A stretch of 64,000 bases of DNA from Pseudomonadota bacterium (GTDB lineage: Bacteria; Pseudomonadota; Alphaproteobacteria; Rhizobiales; Pleomorphomonadaceae). This document shows positions 48,302 through 58,154 of the stretch, piece after piece. A program made the translations under genes and the position numbers. The notes beneath the pieces were generated by a model. That model saw only the letters and a list, made by a program, of their open reading frames with translations, made no database searches and was not told where the DNA came from. Every line of letters begins with the position of its first letter. Position 1 is the stretch's first letter. The DNA lies in contig JAEZHI010000050.1 of the NCBI GenBank assembly GCA_023436885.1, forward strand, positions 1 to 64,000, written 5' to 3'.

Positions 48302-49477
48302 ATGTCTCGCCAAAACTACCTGTTTACCTCCGAGTCTGTCTCGGAAGGTCATCCCGACAAAGTCTGCGACCGCATTTCCGATACTATCGTCGACGCCTTT
48401 CTTGCCGCCGAGCCGCAGGCTCGCGTGGCAGCCGAAACGCTTGCAACGACCAATCGGGTCGTCATCGCAGGTGAGACGCGCGGACCAAAGTCCGTCGACA
48501 ACGCGCTTATCGAGCATCTGACGCGGCAAGCCATCCGCGACATCGGTTATGAGCAGGATGGTTTTCACTGGGAAAACGCCCAGATCGAGATCTTGTTGCA
48601 CGAGCAGTCTTCGGATATCGCCCAAGGCGTCGACGCCGCAGCCCACAAGGACGAAGGCGCAGGCGACCAGGGCATCATGTTCGGTTATGCCTGCCGTGAG
48701 ACACCGGAGTTGATGCCGGCTCCGATCTACTACGCTCACAAGATCCTCCGCGATCTTGCAGCGGTTCGGAAGTCCGGCAAGGAGCCGCTTCTCGGGCCTG
48801 ACGCTAAGAGCCAGGTGACCGTCGCCTACGAGGGTGGCAAGGCGGTACGGGCACCGCAGATCGTCCTCTCGACCCAGCACGCCGACGGTCTTTCCTCGGC
48901 TGACGTACGGAAGATTGTTGAGCCTTATATCATCGCCGCCCTGCCGGCCGGCTGGGTGGACGAAAAGACCATCTGGCACGTCAATCCGACGGGCAAGTTC
49001 GTGATCGGCGGCCCTGACGGCGACGCCGGCCTCACCGGCCGCAAGATCATCGTCGACACCTACGGTGGTGCAGCCCCGCACGGCGGCGGCGCCTTCTCGG
49101 GCAAGGACCCGACCAAGGTTGACCGCTCGGCTGCCTATGCTGCCCGCTGGCTTGCCAAGAACATCGTGGCCGCCGGCTTGGCCGACCGAGCGACGATCCA
49201 GCTCAGCTACGCGATCGGCGTCAGCGATCCGCTGTCGATCTACGTCGACCTGCACGACACCGGCAATGTCGACCCCGCGAAGATCGAGGCGGTTCTCGGC
49301 GACCGCGACTTCATTCGTCTTTCCCCGCGCGGCATCCGCGAGCGGCTTGGCCTCAACAAGCCGATCTATGCCCGCACCTCAGCCTATGGTCACTTCGGCC
49401 GGGCGGCCGAGGCGGATGGTGGCTTCTCGTGGGAAGCGCTCGACCTCGTCGATGCGCTGAAGTCCGCCCTCGCCTGA
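48302..49477 (+). CDS. metK: S-adenosylmethionine synthase
   Basis: A 391-residue cytoplasmic enzyme making SAM from methionine and ATP. The N-terminus [27 protein letters not shown] carries the ATP-binding His. The signature [13 protein letters not shown] and the phosphate loop [23 protein letters not shown] are intact. SAM made here feeds the methyltransferases of the window (pmtA, cheR, trmB, miaB). Confidence 0.98.
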   Translation: MSRQNYLFTSESVSEGHPDKVCDRISDTIVDAFLAAEPQARVAAETLATTNRVVIAGETRGPKSVDNALIEHLTRQAIRDIGYEQDGFHWENAQIEILLHEQSSDIAQGVDAAAHKDEGAGDQGIMFGYACRETPELMPAPIYYAHKILRDLAAVRKSGKEPLLGPDAKSQVTVAYEGGKAVRAPQIVLSTQHADGLSSADVRKIVEPYIIAALPAGWVDEKTIWHVNPTGKFVIGGPDGDAGLTGRKIIVDTYGGAAPHGGGAFSGKDPTKVDRSAAYAARWLAKNIVAAGLADRATIQLSYAIGVSDPLSIYVDLHDTGNVDPAKIEAVLGDRDFIRLSPRGIRERLGLNKPIYARTSAYGHFGRAAEADGGFSWEALDLVDALKSALA

Positions 49478-49501
49478 GACGAGGAATTGAGCTAGACAGC
49501 G

Positions 49502-49534
49502 CCCCGGTAGCCAAGCTGCCGGGGTTTTTCTTTT
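49502..49534 (+). terminator. Intrinsic terminator after metK
   Basis: CCCCGGTAG (49503-49511) pairs with CTGCCGGGG (49516-49524), with one G-U pair, followed by TTTTTCTTTT. Confidence 0.9.
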
Positions 49535-49574
49535 ATCGGGCAGCGCACCGCCTGAGCTTTCAAGACGGACAAAG

Positions 49575-50306
49575 ATGAGCGACGACGACCATCGGCTTGA
49601 GCATAAACCCGGCGAGCCACGGGAGAGTGCCTTCTTCGGCCGCCGCAAGGGCAAGACGCTGAGGAAGGGCCAGGCTGAGCGGCTCGAGTTGGACCTGCCC
49701 AGGCTGTCGCTTGATCTCGGGCGCCCTGCTCCCAACCGACTTGCCGAGCTCTTTCCGTCGGAGCCCAAAGAGTTTCGCCTCGAGATCGGCTTCGGTGGTG
49801 GCGAGCATCTGATCCATCGAGCCCAGGAAAGACCGGATGTCGGCTTCATTGGTGTCGAGCCCTTCATCAACGGAATGACCAAGGCGCTCGGGCGCATCGC
49901 TGCCGACGACATTACGAATATCCGCCTCAGCGGTGAGGACGGCGTCAAGGTGCTCGACTGGCTGCCTGAAGCCTCGCTTGACCGCGTTCTCTTGCTCTAT
50001 CCCGACCCCTGGCCGAAGAAGCGCCACTGGAAACGCCGCTTTGTCGGAGCAGATAACGTCGCTCGCTTTGCCCGGGTCCTGAAGGATAGCGGTGAGTTCT
50101 GGTTTGCGTCGGATATCGACACCTACGTCGACTGGACGTTGCGCCACGTGCGCGCCAACCCCGCGTTCCTGTGGACTGCCTCTGCACCTGATGACTGGCG
50201 GCTTCCCTGGGAGGGCTGGCCCGGAACGCGATATGAAGCGAAAGCGCGTCGCGAGGGCCGCGGCTCTGCCTATCTTACCTTCCGACGCCTGCCGCGAGCC
50301 AGTTAG
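49575..50306 (+). CDS. trmB: tRNA (guanine-N7-)-methyltransferase TrmB
   Basis: A 243-residue SAM-dependent enzyme that makes m7G46 in tRNA. SAM motif I is [15 protein letters not shown], followed by [16 protein letters not shown]. The TrmB motif [19 protein letters not shown] is complete. The C-terminal [19 protein letters not shown] matches the usual T-x-Y-E-x-[KR]...G motif. About 60 variable residues precede the core. It is the last gene before the rimP operon. Confidence 0.97.
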   Translation: MSDDDHRLEHKPGEPRESAFFGRRKGKTLRKGQAERLELDLPRLSLDLGRPAPNRLAELFPSEPKEFRLEIGFGGGEHLIHRAQERPDVGFIGVEPFINGMTKALGRIAADDITNIRLSGEDGVKVLDWLPEASLDRVLLLYPDPWPKKRHWKRRFVGADNVARFARVLKDSGEFWFASDIDTYVDWTLRHVRANPAFLWTASAPDDWRLPWEGWPGTRYEAKARREGRGSAYLTFRRLPRAS

Positions 50307-50420
50307 TTCGCCGTCATCGGCGCGCTTTGAGCGCTCGGTTTGGACGACTGTGGCGCGTGCCATTGATTTCCGCGCAAAAGCGGCCTATATGGAGTGCATC
50401 AGTTCTGATGCGCTTCATAA

Positions 50421-50462
50421 AGCGGGTTGGGAGTGGGTCCGAGAGGTCCCGCTCTTTTTTAT
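50421..50462 (+). terminator. Attenuator-like hairpin in the rimP leader
   Basis: AGCGGG (50421-50426) pairs with CCCGCT (50448-50453), with further pairing inside (GGGTCC and related), and is followed by CTTTTTTATT. It lies 43 bases before rimP, in the leader and not after a gene, so premature termination controlling rimP-nusA-infB is plausible. A rimP leader attenuator has been described in Rhizobiales, from memory. Confidence 0.65.
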
Positions 50463-50504
50463 TGCCTGCGACATCGAGCGCTCCGTGAAGGATACCGCCG
50501 ACCG

Positions 50505-51098
50505 ATGACGTCCGAGGACCAGCCGACCCTTCCGCCGCTTGGCGGTCAGAGCGTGGAAACCACGCTCGACGAGCCTCGTCTCGTGACCGAGACCGGTGTC
50601 GAAGCGCGGGTCGCCGCCATCATCGAGCCGGCTCTGATCGATCTCGGCTATCGTCTCGTTCGCGTGCGCATGTCCGGCCTCAACGGCGTGACACTGCAGA
50701 TCTTTGCCGAGAAGGCGGATGGCACGATGAGCGTCGAGGATTGCGAGGCCGCAAGCAACGTGATCTCGCCGCTCCTTGATGTCGATGATCCCATAGGCAA
50801 GGCCTACAGTCTTGAGATGTCATCGCCGGGGATGGATCGTATCCTGGTACGGCGTTCGGACTTCATTCGCTGGTCGGGCTTCGAGGCAAAGCTGGAACTT
50901 GCCGTGCCGCTTCTGGGCCGCAAGCGATTCCGTGGCTGGCTCACCGGCGTCAAGGACGACAAGGGCAGCATGCGCCTCCTGCAGGCGCTGGAAGACGGCA
51001 CGAAGGATATCGAGTTCCCGCTCGATACGGTGTCGGAAGCCCGTCTTGTGCTCAATGAAGCCCTGATCCGCGAAGCGCTCAAGGCGGGCAAGAGCTAA
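50505..51098 (+). CDS. rimP: Ribosome maturation factor RimP
   Basis: A 197-residue 30S assembly factor. The conserved parts are [57 protein letters not shown] and [32 protein letters not shown], with the C-terminal SH3-like domain after them. I chose the ATG at 50505; the longer frame reads into the leader hairpin. It leads the rimP-nusA-ylxR-infB operon. Confidence 0.95.
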   Translation: MTSEDQPTLPPLGGQSVETTLDEPRLVTETGVEARVAAIIEPALIDLGYRLVRVRMSGLNGVTLQIFAEKADGTMSVEDCEAASNVISPLLDVDDPIGKAYSLEMSSPGMDRILVRRSDFIRWSGFEAKLELAVPLLGRKRFRGWLTGVKDDKGSMRLLQALEDGTKDIEFPLDTVSEARLVLNEALIREALKAGKS

Positions 51099-51187
51099 AG
51101 AGAATGGCGGCAGTGCCGCTCGAAGAAAACCGGGGACACCCCCGAAGGACGGATTAGGAACCCCATCGAGGGTAGGAGACGAAGACA

Positions 51188-52786
51188 ATGGCCGTCAGTG
51201 CGAACCGTTTGGAACTCTTGCAGATCGCCGATGCGGTGGCTCGCGAGAAGTCGATCGACCGGCAAATCGTCATCGCTGCGATGGAGGACGCCATTCAGAA
51301 GGCGGCCCGTTCGCGCTATGGTTCCGAAACGGACGTCCGCGCCGAGATCAACCCGCGCACCGGCGAGATCAAGTTGCAGCGCCTCCTGCAGGTCGTCGAG
51401 AACGTCGAGAACTTCTCAACCGAAGTCGATCTGGTCGAGGCCCAGCGCCGCAACCCGGCGGCGCTTGTTGGCGACTTCATCTCCGAGCCGCTGCCGCCGA
51501 TCGATTTTGGGCGCATCGCCGCTCAGTCGGCCAAGCAGGTCATCGTGCAGAAGGTGCGCGAAGCCGAACGTGACAGGCAGTTCGATGAGTTCAAGGACCG
51601 CACGGGCGAGGTTGTGAACGGCGTCGTCAAGCGCGTCGAATACGGCAACGTCATCGTCGACCTCGGTCGCGGCGAAGCGATCTGCCGCCGCGACGAGTTG
51701 ATCCCCCGCGAAAGCTTCCGCTACGGCGACCGCATTCGCGCCATCATCCACGACGTGCGTCGCGAGCAGCGTGGGCCGCAGGTCTTCCTGTCGCGCACCC
51801 ATCCGCTGTTCATGGCCAAGCTGTTCGCCTCGGAAGTGCCGGAAATCTATGATGGCATCATCGAGGTGAAGTCGGTGGCCCGCGATCCGGGTTCACGCGC
51901 CAAGATCGCCGTCATCTCCAAGGATTCGTCGATCGATCCGGTCGGCGCCTGCGTTGGTATGCGCGGCAGCCGCGTTCAGGCCGTCGTGCAGGAACTACAG
52001 GGCGAGAAGATCGACATCATTCCGTGGTCCGGTGATCCGGCCACCTTCATTGTCAACGCGCTGCAGCCGGCGGAAGTCGCCAAGGTGGTGCTGGACGAGG
52101 ATGCCGAGCGTATCGAAGTGGTGGTGCCCGACGATCAGCTGTCGCTGGCCATCGGCCGTCGCGGCCAGAACGTACGCCTTGCCAGTCAGTTGACCGGTTG
52201 GGCGATCGATATCCTGACCGAACAGGAAGAGAGCGAGCGCCGCCAGAAGGAATTCAACGAGCGCACCGAGCTGTTCATGAACGCGCTCAACGTCGACGAA
52301 GTGGTTGGCCAATTGCTCGCCACCGAGGGCTTTTCGTCGGTTGAAGAGCTCACCCTGGTCGAGCGCGACGAGATCGCGGCCATCGAGGGCTTCGACGAAG
52401 AGACTGCCGAGGAAATCCAGGCGCGTGCTCAGGATTATCTCGACGCCAAGGAGCGCGAGCTCGATGAGGAGCGGATCAAGCTCGGCGTCGAAGATGCGTT
52501 GCGCGACGTGCCGGGTGTGACCACCGCCATGATGGTGGCCCTCGGCAAGGACGGCGTGAAGACGGTGGAAGATCTCGCCGGCTGCGCCACCGACGACCTC
52601 GTCGGCTGGACCGAACGCAAGAACGGCGAGACCGTCCGTAACAAGGGCAGCCTCTCTGATCTCGACATCAGCCGTGCCGACGCCGAAGCCATCGTCATGG
52701 CCGCACGCGTTGCCGCCGGCTGGATCGAGGCCCCGGCCGAAGGCGAGGAAGCTGCCGAGGAAGAGGTCGCCGAAGAGGCTAACTGA
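51188..52786 (+). CDS. nusA: Transcription termination/antitermination protein NusA
   Basis: A 532-residue RNA polymerase-binding factor. The N-terminal domain begins ANRLELLQIADAVAREKSIDRQIVIAAMEDAIQKAARSRYG. An S1 domain (about 135-200), two KH domains (DPVGACVGMRGSRVQAVVQEL and LAIGRRGQNVRLASQLTGW) and two C-terminal helix-hairpin-helix repeats (about 360-500) follow, with an acidic glutamate-rich tail. A GGAGA ribosome-binding site precedes the ATG. ylxR follows within 6 bases. Confidence 0.97.
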   Translation: MAVSANRLELLQIADAVAREKSIDRQIVIAAMEDAIQKAARSRYGSETDVRAEINPRTGEIKLQRLLQVVENVENFSTEVDLVEAQRRNPAALVGDFISEPLPPIDFGRIAAQSAKQVIVQKVREAERDRQFDEFKDRTGEVVNGVVKRVEYGNVIVDLGRGEAICRRDELIPRESFRYGDRIRAIIHDVRREQRGPQVFLSRTHPLFMAKLFASEVPEIYDGIIEVKSVARDPGSRAKIAVISKDSSIDPVGACVGMRGSRVQAVVQELQGEKIDIIPWSGDPATFIVNALQPAEVAKVVLDEDAERIEVVVPDDQLSLAIGRRGQNVRLASQLTGWAIDILTEQEESERRQKEFNERTELFMNALNVDEVVGQLLATEGFSSVEELTLVERDEIAAIEGFDEETAEEIQARAQDYLDAKERELDEERIKLGVEDALRDVPGVTTAMMVALGKDGVKTVEDLAGCATDDLVGWTERKNGETVRNKGSLSDLDISRADAEAIVMAARVAAGWIEAPAEGEEAAEEEVAEEAN

Positions 52787-52791
52787 CGATC

Positions 52792-53535
52792 ATGACGGAG
52801 GCCGCGGCAAGCGGCCTCTCAACCGGAAAGAGGACGATGGCACCGAGGTCTGAGACGGCGGAACGCAGTTGCATCGTGACACGTGTCGCGCAACCGCCCG
52901 AAGGCCTTGTCCGCTTCGTCTGTGGACCTGATGGCACGGTGGTGCCGGACATTCGCGGCAACCTGCCTGGCCGCGGCGTTTGGGTGACCTGTCGCCGTGA
53001 CGTGGTTGTCGAGGCTGTGCGCAAGCGGGCATTCTCGCGCGGCCTCAAGGCGGAGGCCAGGGCCGGAGAGGATCTGCCGGCCCAGGTCGAGGCGCTGCTT
53101 CTCAAGGCCGCGCTCTCTGCCCTCTCGATGGCGCGCAAGGCGGGCCTTGTCGTCACGGGCTTCGGTCAGGTGAGCGAAGCAGCTACCAAGGGCGGTGTGA
53201 TCGCCATCTTGCACGCTCGCGAGGCGGCCGAAGACGGCCGACGCAAGGTCGGGCAGGCGATAAGACGACGTCTTCGTGCCACCAGCAGCGGTGGCAATGA
53301 AGACGAAATGCTTGGAAATGCGGCATTAAGGCAACAACCGCCGCTTTCCGGACCCAAGGTTATTGCCGGAATCTTCGCGTCGAGCGAAATGGATTTGGCA
53401 TTGGGCGGCGCAAATGTGATACATGCTGCTCTGCTCGCCGGTGGGGCGAGCACCAGCTTCCTGAAATGCGCTGCAGCGCTGGCCCGTTACAGGGGTGAAG
53501 CGCCGGACACGGACTGGACAGCGGACCTCGCCTGA
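52792..53535 (+). CDS. YlxR (DUF448) - L7Ae-like fusion RNA-binding protein
   Basis: A 247-residue protein with an N-terminal YlxR domain ([18 protein letters not shown] near residues 26-43, and [15 protein letters not shown] near 54-68) joined to a C-terminal L7Ae/L30e/S12e/Gadd45-like part ([24 protein letters not shown] and [19 protein letters not shown]). In other bacteria these are separate genes, ylxR and ylxQ, in the same nusA-infB interval. It probably binds RNA; the exact role is not established. The frame overlaps the long upstream extension of infB, so infB should start later. Confidence 0.88.
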   Translation: MTEAAASGLSTGKRTMAPRSETAERSCIVTRVAQPPEGLVRFVCGPDGTVVPDIRGNLPGRGVWVTCRRDVVVEAVRKRAFSRGLKAEARAGEDLPAQVEALLLKAALSALSMARKAGLVVTGFGQVSEAATKGGVIAILHAREAAEDGRRKVGQAIRRRLRATSSGGNEDEMLGNAALRQQPPLSGPKVIAGIFASSEMDLALGGANVIHAALLAGGASTSFLKCAAALARYRGEAPDTDWTADLA

Positions 53536-53608
53536 GGTTCGCGAATACGATTGGTCATTGCGCCGCCCTCCGAGGGTGCCGCGACGGCCCGCGAGGATAG
53601 AGCACGGT

Positions 53609-56278
53609 ATGAGCGATACGAAGAACACCGACGACAAGAGCACCTCCATGGCGCCCAAGAAGACGCTGACCCTTTCCCGGCGCACCGTTGAGCAGGGAAC
53701 GGTCAAGCAGAGCTTCAGCCATGGACGGACGAAGGCCGTCGTGGTGGAGACCAAGAAGTCGCGCAAGCACGGCGAAGGTGGACCGGCCGAGGCCCCTCAG
53801 CCGGCACCGACCGCGCAGCTTCAGAAGTCGATCTCCGAGAGCCTGAAGCCACGCCGTGATGCTGCACCCTCCGCGCCGCGCGAACAGCGCCGGCCGGCGC
53901 CGGGCGGCATGGTTCTGCGCACCCTCAGCCAGGACGAGATTGAAGCTCGTCAGGCAGCTCTCGCAGAGGCCATTGCCCGTGAGGCCGAGGCTCGCAAGCG
54001 CGCCGAGGAAGAGGCGAAGCGCCGCGCCGAGGAAGAGGCTCGCCGCAAGATCGAGGAAGAAGAGCGCGCCAAGCGCGAAGCCGAAGAGGCCGCCGCCCGC
54101 GCCGTCGAAGAGGCTCGCCTCAAGGCGGAAGAGGAAGCGCGCGCCAAGGCGGCTCCTGTCGAGGAAGCGCCGGCCAAGCCTGTCGAGGCCGCTCCGGCTC
54201 CGAAAGCTCCGGTTGCTGAAAAGAAGCCGGCTCCGGTCAATGCACCGCGCCCGGCGGCTGAAGCCGCTCCGCGCAGCAAGGTTGCCGTCAACGACGACGA
54301 CGAGAATCCGCGTGGCAAGCTGCTTGCCGCCAAGAAGGCGCGCGTGCCGGCGCCGGCACCGGTCAAGAAGGCCGGTGAAGACGATCGTCGCAAGGGTCGC
54401 CTGACCATTTCCGCTGCACTCTCGGACGACGAGGGTGAGCGTTCCCGTTCGCTCGCCGCGCTGAAGCGTCGGCGCGAAAAGGAGCGTCGTGGCCAGCAGT
54501 CCGGTCCGCGCGAGAAGGTATTGCGCGAAGTGGTGCTGCCCGAGGCGATCACCATTCAGGAACTGGCCAACCGCATGGCCGAGCGCGCCGTTGACGTCAT
54601 CCGCCTGCTGATGAAGCAGGGCCAGATGTTGAAGATCAACGACGTGATCGACGCCGACACCGCCGAGTTGATCGCCACCGAGATGGGCCATACGGTCAAG
54701 CGCGTTTCGGAAGCCGACGTTGAGGACGGTCTGTTCGACGCGCCGGACGACGCTGGCGATACGCAGCCGCGTCCGCCGGTCGTGACCATCATGGGCCACG
54801 TCGACCACGGCAAGACCTCGTTGCTCGATGCCCTGCGCCACGCCAACGTGGTGGCCGGCGAAGCCGGTGGCATCACGCAGCATATCGGCGCCTATCAGGT
54901 CGAGCAGAACGGTCAGAAGATCACCTTCATCGACACCCCGGGCCACGCCGCCTTCTCGGCGATGCGCGCTCGCGGCGCCAAGGTGACCGACATCGTCGTT
55001 CTCGTGGTGGCCGCCGACGACGGCGTCATGCCGCAGACGATCGAAGCCATCAGCCATGCCAAGGCTGCCGGCGTTCCGCTCATTGTCGCCATCAACAAGA
55101 TCGACAAGCCGGAAGCCAACCCCGACCGCGTCCGCACCGAACTGCTGCGGCACGAGGTGCAGGTGGAATCGATGGGTGGCGACACGCTTGAAGTCGAGGT
55201 TTCGGCCAAGGCCAAGACCAACCTCGACAAGCTGCTCGAAGTCATCCTGCTGCAGTCGGAAGTGCTCGAACTCCGCGCCAATCCGGATCGTGCTGCCGAG
55301 GGCATCGTCATCGAAGCCAAGCTCGACAAGGGCCGCGGTCCGGTTGCGACCGTTCTGGTCGATCGCGGTACGCTCAAGGTTGGCGACATCGTCGTGGCCG
55401 GCTCCGAATGGGGCCGTGTTCGCGCGTTGCTCGACGACCGTGGGGCCAACGTCAACGCCGCCGGTCCTGCCATGCCGGTCGAGGTTCTCGGCTTCCAGGG
55501 TACACCGGACGCCGGCGACCGTGTCGCCGTGGTCGAGAACGAAGCTCGTGCCCGCGAGATCACCGAATATCGCATTCGTCAGAAGCGCGAGAATGTTGCC
55601 AAGCGTGCCTCCGGCTCGCGCGGCTCGCTCGAGCAGATGATGAACAAGCTGCAGACAGCCGGCAAGAAAGAGTTCCCGCTGGTCGTCAAGACCGACGTGC
55701 AGGGCTCGCTCGAAGCCATCGTCGCCTCGCTCGAAAAGCTCGGCAACGAAGAAGTGGCTGCGCGCGTCATCCATGGTGGCGTTGGCGGCGTGACCGAATC
55801 CGACGTGACGCTGGCTTCGGCCTCCGACGCGGCGATCATCGGCTTCAACGTTCGCGCCAACAAGCAGGCGCGTGACGCGGCCGATCGCGACGGCATCGAG
55901 ATCCGCTACTACAACATCATCTACAATCTGGTGGATGACGTGAAGGCGGCGATGAGCGGCATGCTCACGCCCGAGCGGCGCGAAACCTTCCTCGGCAACG
56001 CCGAAATCCTCGAGGTGTTCAACATCTCCAAGATCGGCAAGGTCGCGGGCTGCCGGGTTACCGAGGGCATGGTGGAACGCGGCGCTTCGGTGCGCCTCAT
56101 CCGCGACAACGTGGTTATCCACGAGGGCAAGCTCGGCACGCTCAAGCGCTTCAAGGACGACGTCAAGGAAGTCCACGCCGGTCAGGAATGCGGCATGAAC
56201 TTCGAGGCCTACCAGGATATGCGGGCCGGCGACGTCATCGAGTGCTTCCGCGTCGAAGAGATCGCCCGTACGCTGTGA
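53609..56278 (+). CDS. infB: Translation initiation factor IF-2
   Basis: An 889-residue GTPase that brings fMet-tRNA to the 30S subunit. The N-terminal region (about 100-310) is an extended, charged Ala/Glu/Lys/Arg/Pro stretch, followed by the IF2 N-terminal domain [34 protein letters not shown]. The G domain has [57 protein letters not shown] and [12 protein letters not shown]. Domains II to IV follow and the end is [13 protein letters not shown] use the ATG at 53609; the frame is open further upstream. Confidence 0.98.
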   Translation: MSDTKNTDDKSTSMAPKKTLTLSRRTVEQGTVKQSFSHGRTKAVVVETKKSRKHGEGGPAEAPQPAPTAQLQKSISESLKPRRDAAPSAPREQRRPAPGGMVLRTLSQDEIEARQAALAEAIAREAEARKRAEEEAKRRAEEEARRKIEEEERAKREAEEAAARAVEEARLKAEEEARAKAAPVEEAPAKPVEAAPAPKAPVAEKKPAPVNAPRPAAEAAPRSKVAVNDDDENPRGKLLAAKKARVPAPAPVKKAGEDDRRKGRLTISAALSDDEGERSRSLAALKRRREKERRGQQSGPREKVLREVVLPEAITIQELANRMAERAVDVIRLLMKQGQMLKINDVIDADTAELIATEMGHTVKRVSEADVEDGLFDAPDDAGDTQPRPPVVTIMGHVDHGKTSLLDALRHANVVAGEAGGITQHIGAYQVEQNGQKITFIDTPGHAAFSAMRARGAKVTDIVVLVVAADDGVMPQTIEAISHAKAAGVPLIVAINKIDKPEANPDRVRTELLRHEVQVESMGGDTLEVEVSAKAKTNLDKLLEVILLQSEVLELRANPDRAAEGIVIEAKLDKGRGPVATVLVDRGTLKVGDIVVAGSEWGRVRALLDDRGANVNAAGPAMPVEVLGFQGTPDAGDRVAVVENEARAREITEYRIRQKRENVAKRASGSRGSLEQMMNKLQTAGKKEFPLVVKTDVQGSLEAIVASLEKLGNEEVAARVIHGGVGGVTESDVTLASASDAAIIGFNVRANKQARDAADRDGIEIRYYNIIYNLVDDVKAAMSGMLTPERRETFLGNAEILEVFNISKIGKVAGCRVTEGMVERGASVRLIRDNVVIHEGKLGTLKRFKDDVKEVHAGQECGMNFEAYQDMRAGDVIECFRVEEIARTL

Positions 56279-56286
56279 TCATGGTT

Positions 56287-56319
56287 CATCCGGCGTCCTT
56301 CGGGACGCCGGATGTCTTT
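56287..56319 (+). terminator. Hairpin with TTCG loop after infB
   Basis: CATCCGGCGTCC (56287-56298) pairs perfectly with GGACGCCGGATG (56303-56314) over a TTCG tetraloop. The T-tract is short (TCTTTC), so termination may be partial, or it may be a stability element. The next gene begins 13 bases later. Confidence 0.75.
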
Positions 56320-56331
56320 CGACGGTAGGAC

Positions 56332-56847
56332 ATGACTGACGCCGCCGAATCTTCATCCCAACAGCTAACGCAACGCCACTTCGTCTTCACGACGACGGAG
56401 GCTGATGCTATGGCGCTCGAAGCGATCTTGAAACCGGCGGATCGCGGCTGGCGCTCGCTTCTGGGGTATGCCTTCGCTCTGCCACCGCTTGTTCTGATTT
56501 CCTGGCTAACTCGAAACGCTGAATGGCCGGTGTGGTTTGCTTCGTTCGGTGTTGTCGGGCTGGTCTGCTGGCAAGGCGCCCGTTTCTTCCTGAAAGCAGA
56601 AAGAGGCAAGGCTGCCCGTCGACACCTAGTCGGACAGGCGCGGCTCACATATGCCAACGGTCGCTTCGAAGGGGTGATCGATGGCGTGACCGTCGACGTC
56701 TCGCCGGGCGGTACGCGGATAGAGATGGACTCCGGTCATCTTTACGTCGTCCCCAAAGCCCGGCCGGCGCTGATCCTGCCGTTTTCCGCCTTCAACGGCA
56801 GAGCCGACATGACAGCCTTCGCAGCGACGCTGGGACACGCCGGCTGA
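56332..56847 (+). CDS. YcxB-like membrane protein, unknown function
   Basis: A 171-residue protein with two membrane segments (about residues 42-64 and 67-88) after a cytosolic N-terminal region of about 40 residues that begins with HFVFTTTEADAMALEAIL. The C-terminal beta-rich part (VDVSPGGTRIEMDSGHLYVVPKARPALILPFSAF) resembles YcxB-like proteins, in which a two-helix hairpin is flanked by a soluble domain. It sits between infB and rbfA, where such a protein is not a standard member. I cannot assign a function. rbfA follows 136 bases later. Confidence 0.7.
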   Translation: MTDAAESSSQQLTQRHFVFTTTEADAMALEAILKPADRGWRSLLGYAFALPPLVLISWLTRNAEWPVWFASFGVVGLVCWQGARFFLKAERGKAARRHLVGQARLTYANGRFEGVIDGVTVDVSPGGTRIEMDSGHLYVVPKARPALILPFSAFNGRADMTAFAATLGHAG

Positions 56848-56983
56848 CTTTCCGGAGCATATCAAGTACGCATTGAAGCAACATGTTGCGTGCGGCTATG
56901 CTCCATCAACCGAATTCGAAGCATTTTCACTTCGCGAGATCGATGCGATCCGCCCGGGGAATGCGCCAAGCGAGGTTTTCATC

Positions 56984-57415
56984 ATGGTCCAGCACGGCCA
57001 AAGCCAGGGGCAGGCACGCGCGCCCTCCCAACGCCAGCTTCGCGTCGGCGAACTGATCCGTCATTCGCTTGCCGAAATCCTGGCGCGCGGCGAACTGATG
57101 GATGACGAAGTGACCCGCATGATGGTGACCGTGCCTGAGGTTCGCGTCAGCCCGGATCTGCGCAACGCCACGGTCTATATCACTCCGCTCGGTGGCGGTG
57201 ATCCAAAGCAGGCCGAAAAGGCGATGGCTCGCAATGCGCGCTGGCTGCGCGGACAGGTGGCCCGCCGGGTCAACCTCAAGTTCGCGCCCGATCTGGTCTT
57301 CCGCTACGACGACCGCTTCGACGAGACCGCTCACATCGACGCGCTGTTGCATTCTCCAGACGTGGCGCGCGACCTTGATACGCCGCCTGATACGGCCGAG
57401 ACCGAGGACAAGTGA
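56984..57415 (+). CDS. rbfA: Ribosome-binding factor A
   Basis: A 143-residue cold-shock and 30S maturation factor. The KH-type fold is recognisable in RQLRVGELIRHSLAEILARGEL, TVPEVRVSPDLRNATVYITPLGG and LRGQVARRVNLKFAPDLVFRYDDRFDETAHIDALL. I chose the ATG at 56984, preceded by CGAGG, because the frame from 56873 adds residues with no family match. Confidence 0.96.
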   Translation: MVQHGQSQGQARAPSQRQLRVGELIRHSLAEILARGELMDDEVTRMMVTVPEVRVSPDLRNATVYITPLGGGDPKQAEKAMARNARWLRGQVARRVNLKFAPDLVFRYDDRFDETAHIDALLHSPDVARDLDTPPDTAETEDK

Positions 57416-57510
57416 CAGTTTCTGTCAGCAGCGGTGCTGCCAGATCCTGACCGAGGCAAAGGCGAAGTTCCTTCCAGCGCCGCTCTCGCGGCCGAACAGG
57501 GAGGGAGCTC

Positions 57511-58152
57511 ATGACGGACGACCGCATCACTTTTCACTACGCGCCGCATAGCCGGTCCTTCGGCACCCGATTCCTGCTGGAAGAGCTCGGCGTGCCCTAT
57601 GATCTGCATGTCCTCGATATTCGTACCGGCGATCAGCTGAAGCCGGAGTATCTCGCCATCAATCCGATGGGCAAGGTGCCGGCCATCAGCCATCGTGGCG
57701 TCGTCGTCACCGAGCAGGCAGCCATTGCACTCTATCTCGGCGATATCTTCGCCGAAGCCGGACTTGCGCCGGCCCTCGATGATCCCCGTCGAGGCTCCTA
57801 CCTGCGCTGGATGGTATTCTATGGCTCGGCCTTCGAGCCCGCGTTGGTCGACCACGCCATGAAGCGTCCGCCACTGCCGCGCAACAACTCCCCATATGCC
57901 GACTACGAGACCGTCGTCGCGTTGGTCAACGCGCACATCAAGAACGCGGCTCCCTTCTGGCTCGGAGAGCGTTTCACCGTGGCGGATACACTTTGGGGGG
58001 CGGCGCTCGCCTGGGTGACCGGCTTTGGCATCTTCGAGAAAACGCCTGAGATCGCCGCCTATCTGGAACGGATCACCAGCCGCCCCGCCTTTCGGAAAGC
58101 GCAGGCCGACGAAGCCGCGCTCGTCGCGGCCCGCGACGCCAAGGCGAAGTAA
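57511..58152 (+). CDS. Glutathione S-transferase family protein
   Basis: A 213-residue protein with an N-terminal thioredoxin-like domain (ITFHYAPHSRSFGTRFLLEELGVPYDLHVLDI, and INPMGKVPAISHRGVVVTEQAAIALYL near residues 50-76) and an all-helical C-terminal domain (FWLGERFTVADTLWGAALAW near 149-168). A serine or tyrosine near residues 10-16 could be the catalytic residue. The substrate is unknown. GGAGGG stands before the ATG. It is not part of the translation operon by function, although it follows rbfA on the same strand. Confidence 0.9.
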   Translation: MTDDRITFHYAPHSRSFGTRFLLEELGVPYDLHVLDIRTGDQLKPEYLAINPMGKVPAISHRGVVVTEQAAIALYLGDIFAEAGLAPALDDPRRGSYLRWMVFYGSAFEPALVDHAMKRPPLPRNNSPYADYETVVALVNAHIKNAAPFWLGERFTVADTLWGAALAWVTGFGIFEKTPEIAAYLERITSRPAFRKAQADEAALVAARDAKAK

Positions 58153-58154
58153 GT

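Noticed and set aside
53555..56176. 873-codon minus-strand frame opposite infB
   Set aside because: Antisense shadow of the repetitive, charged N-terminus and G domain of IF-2.
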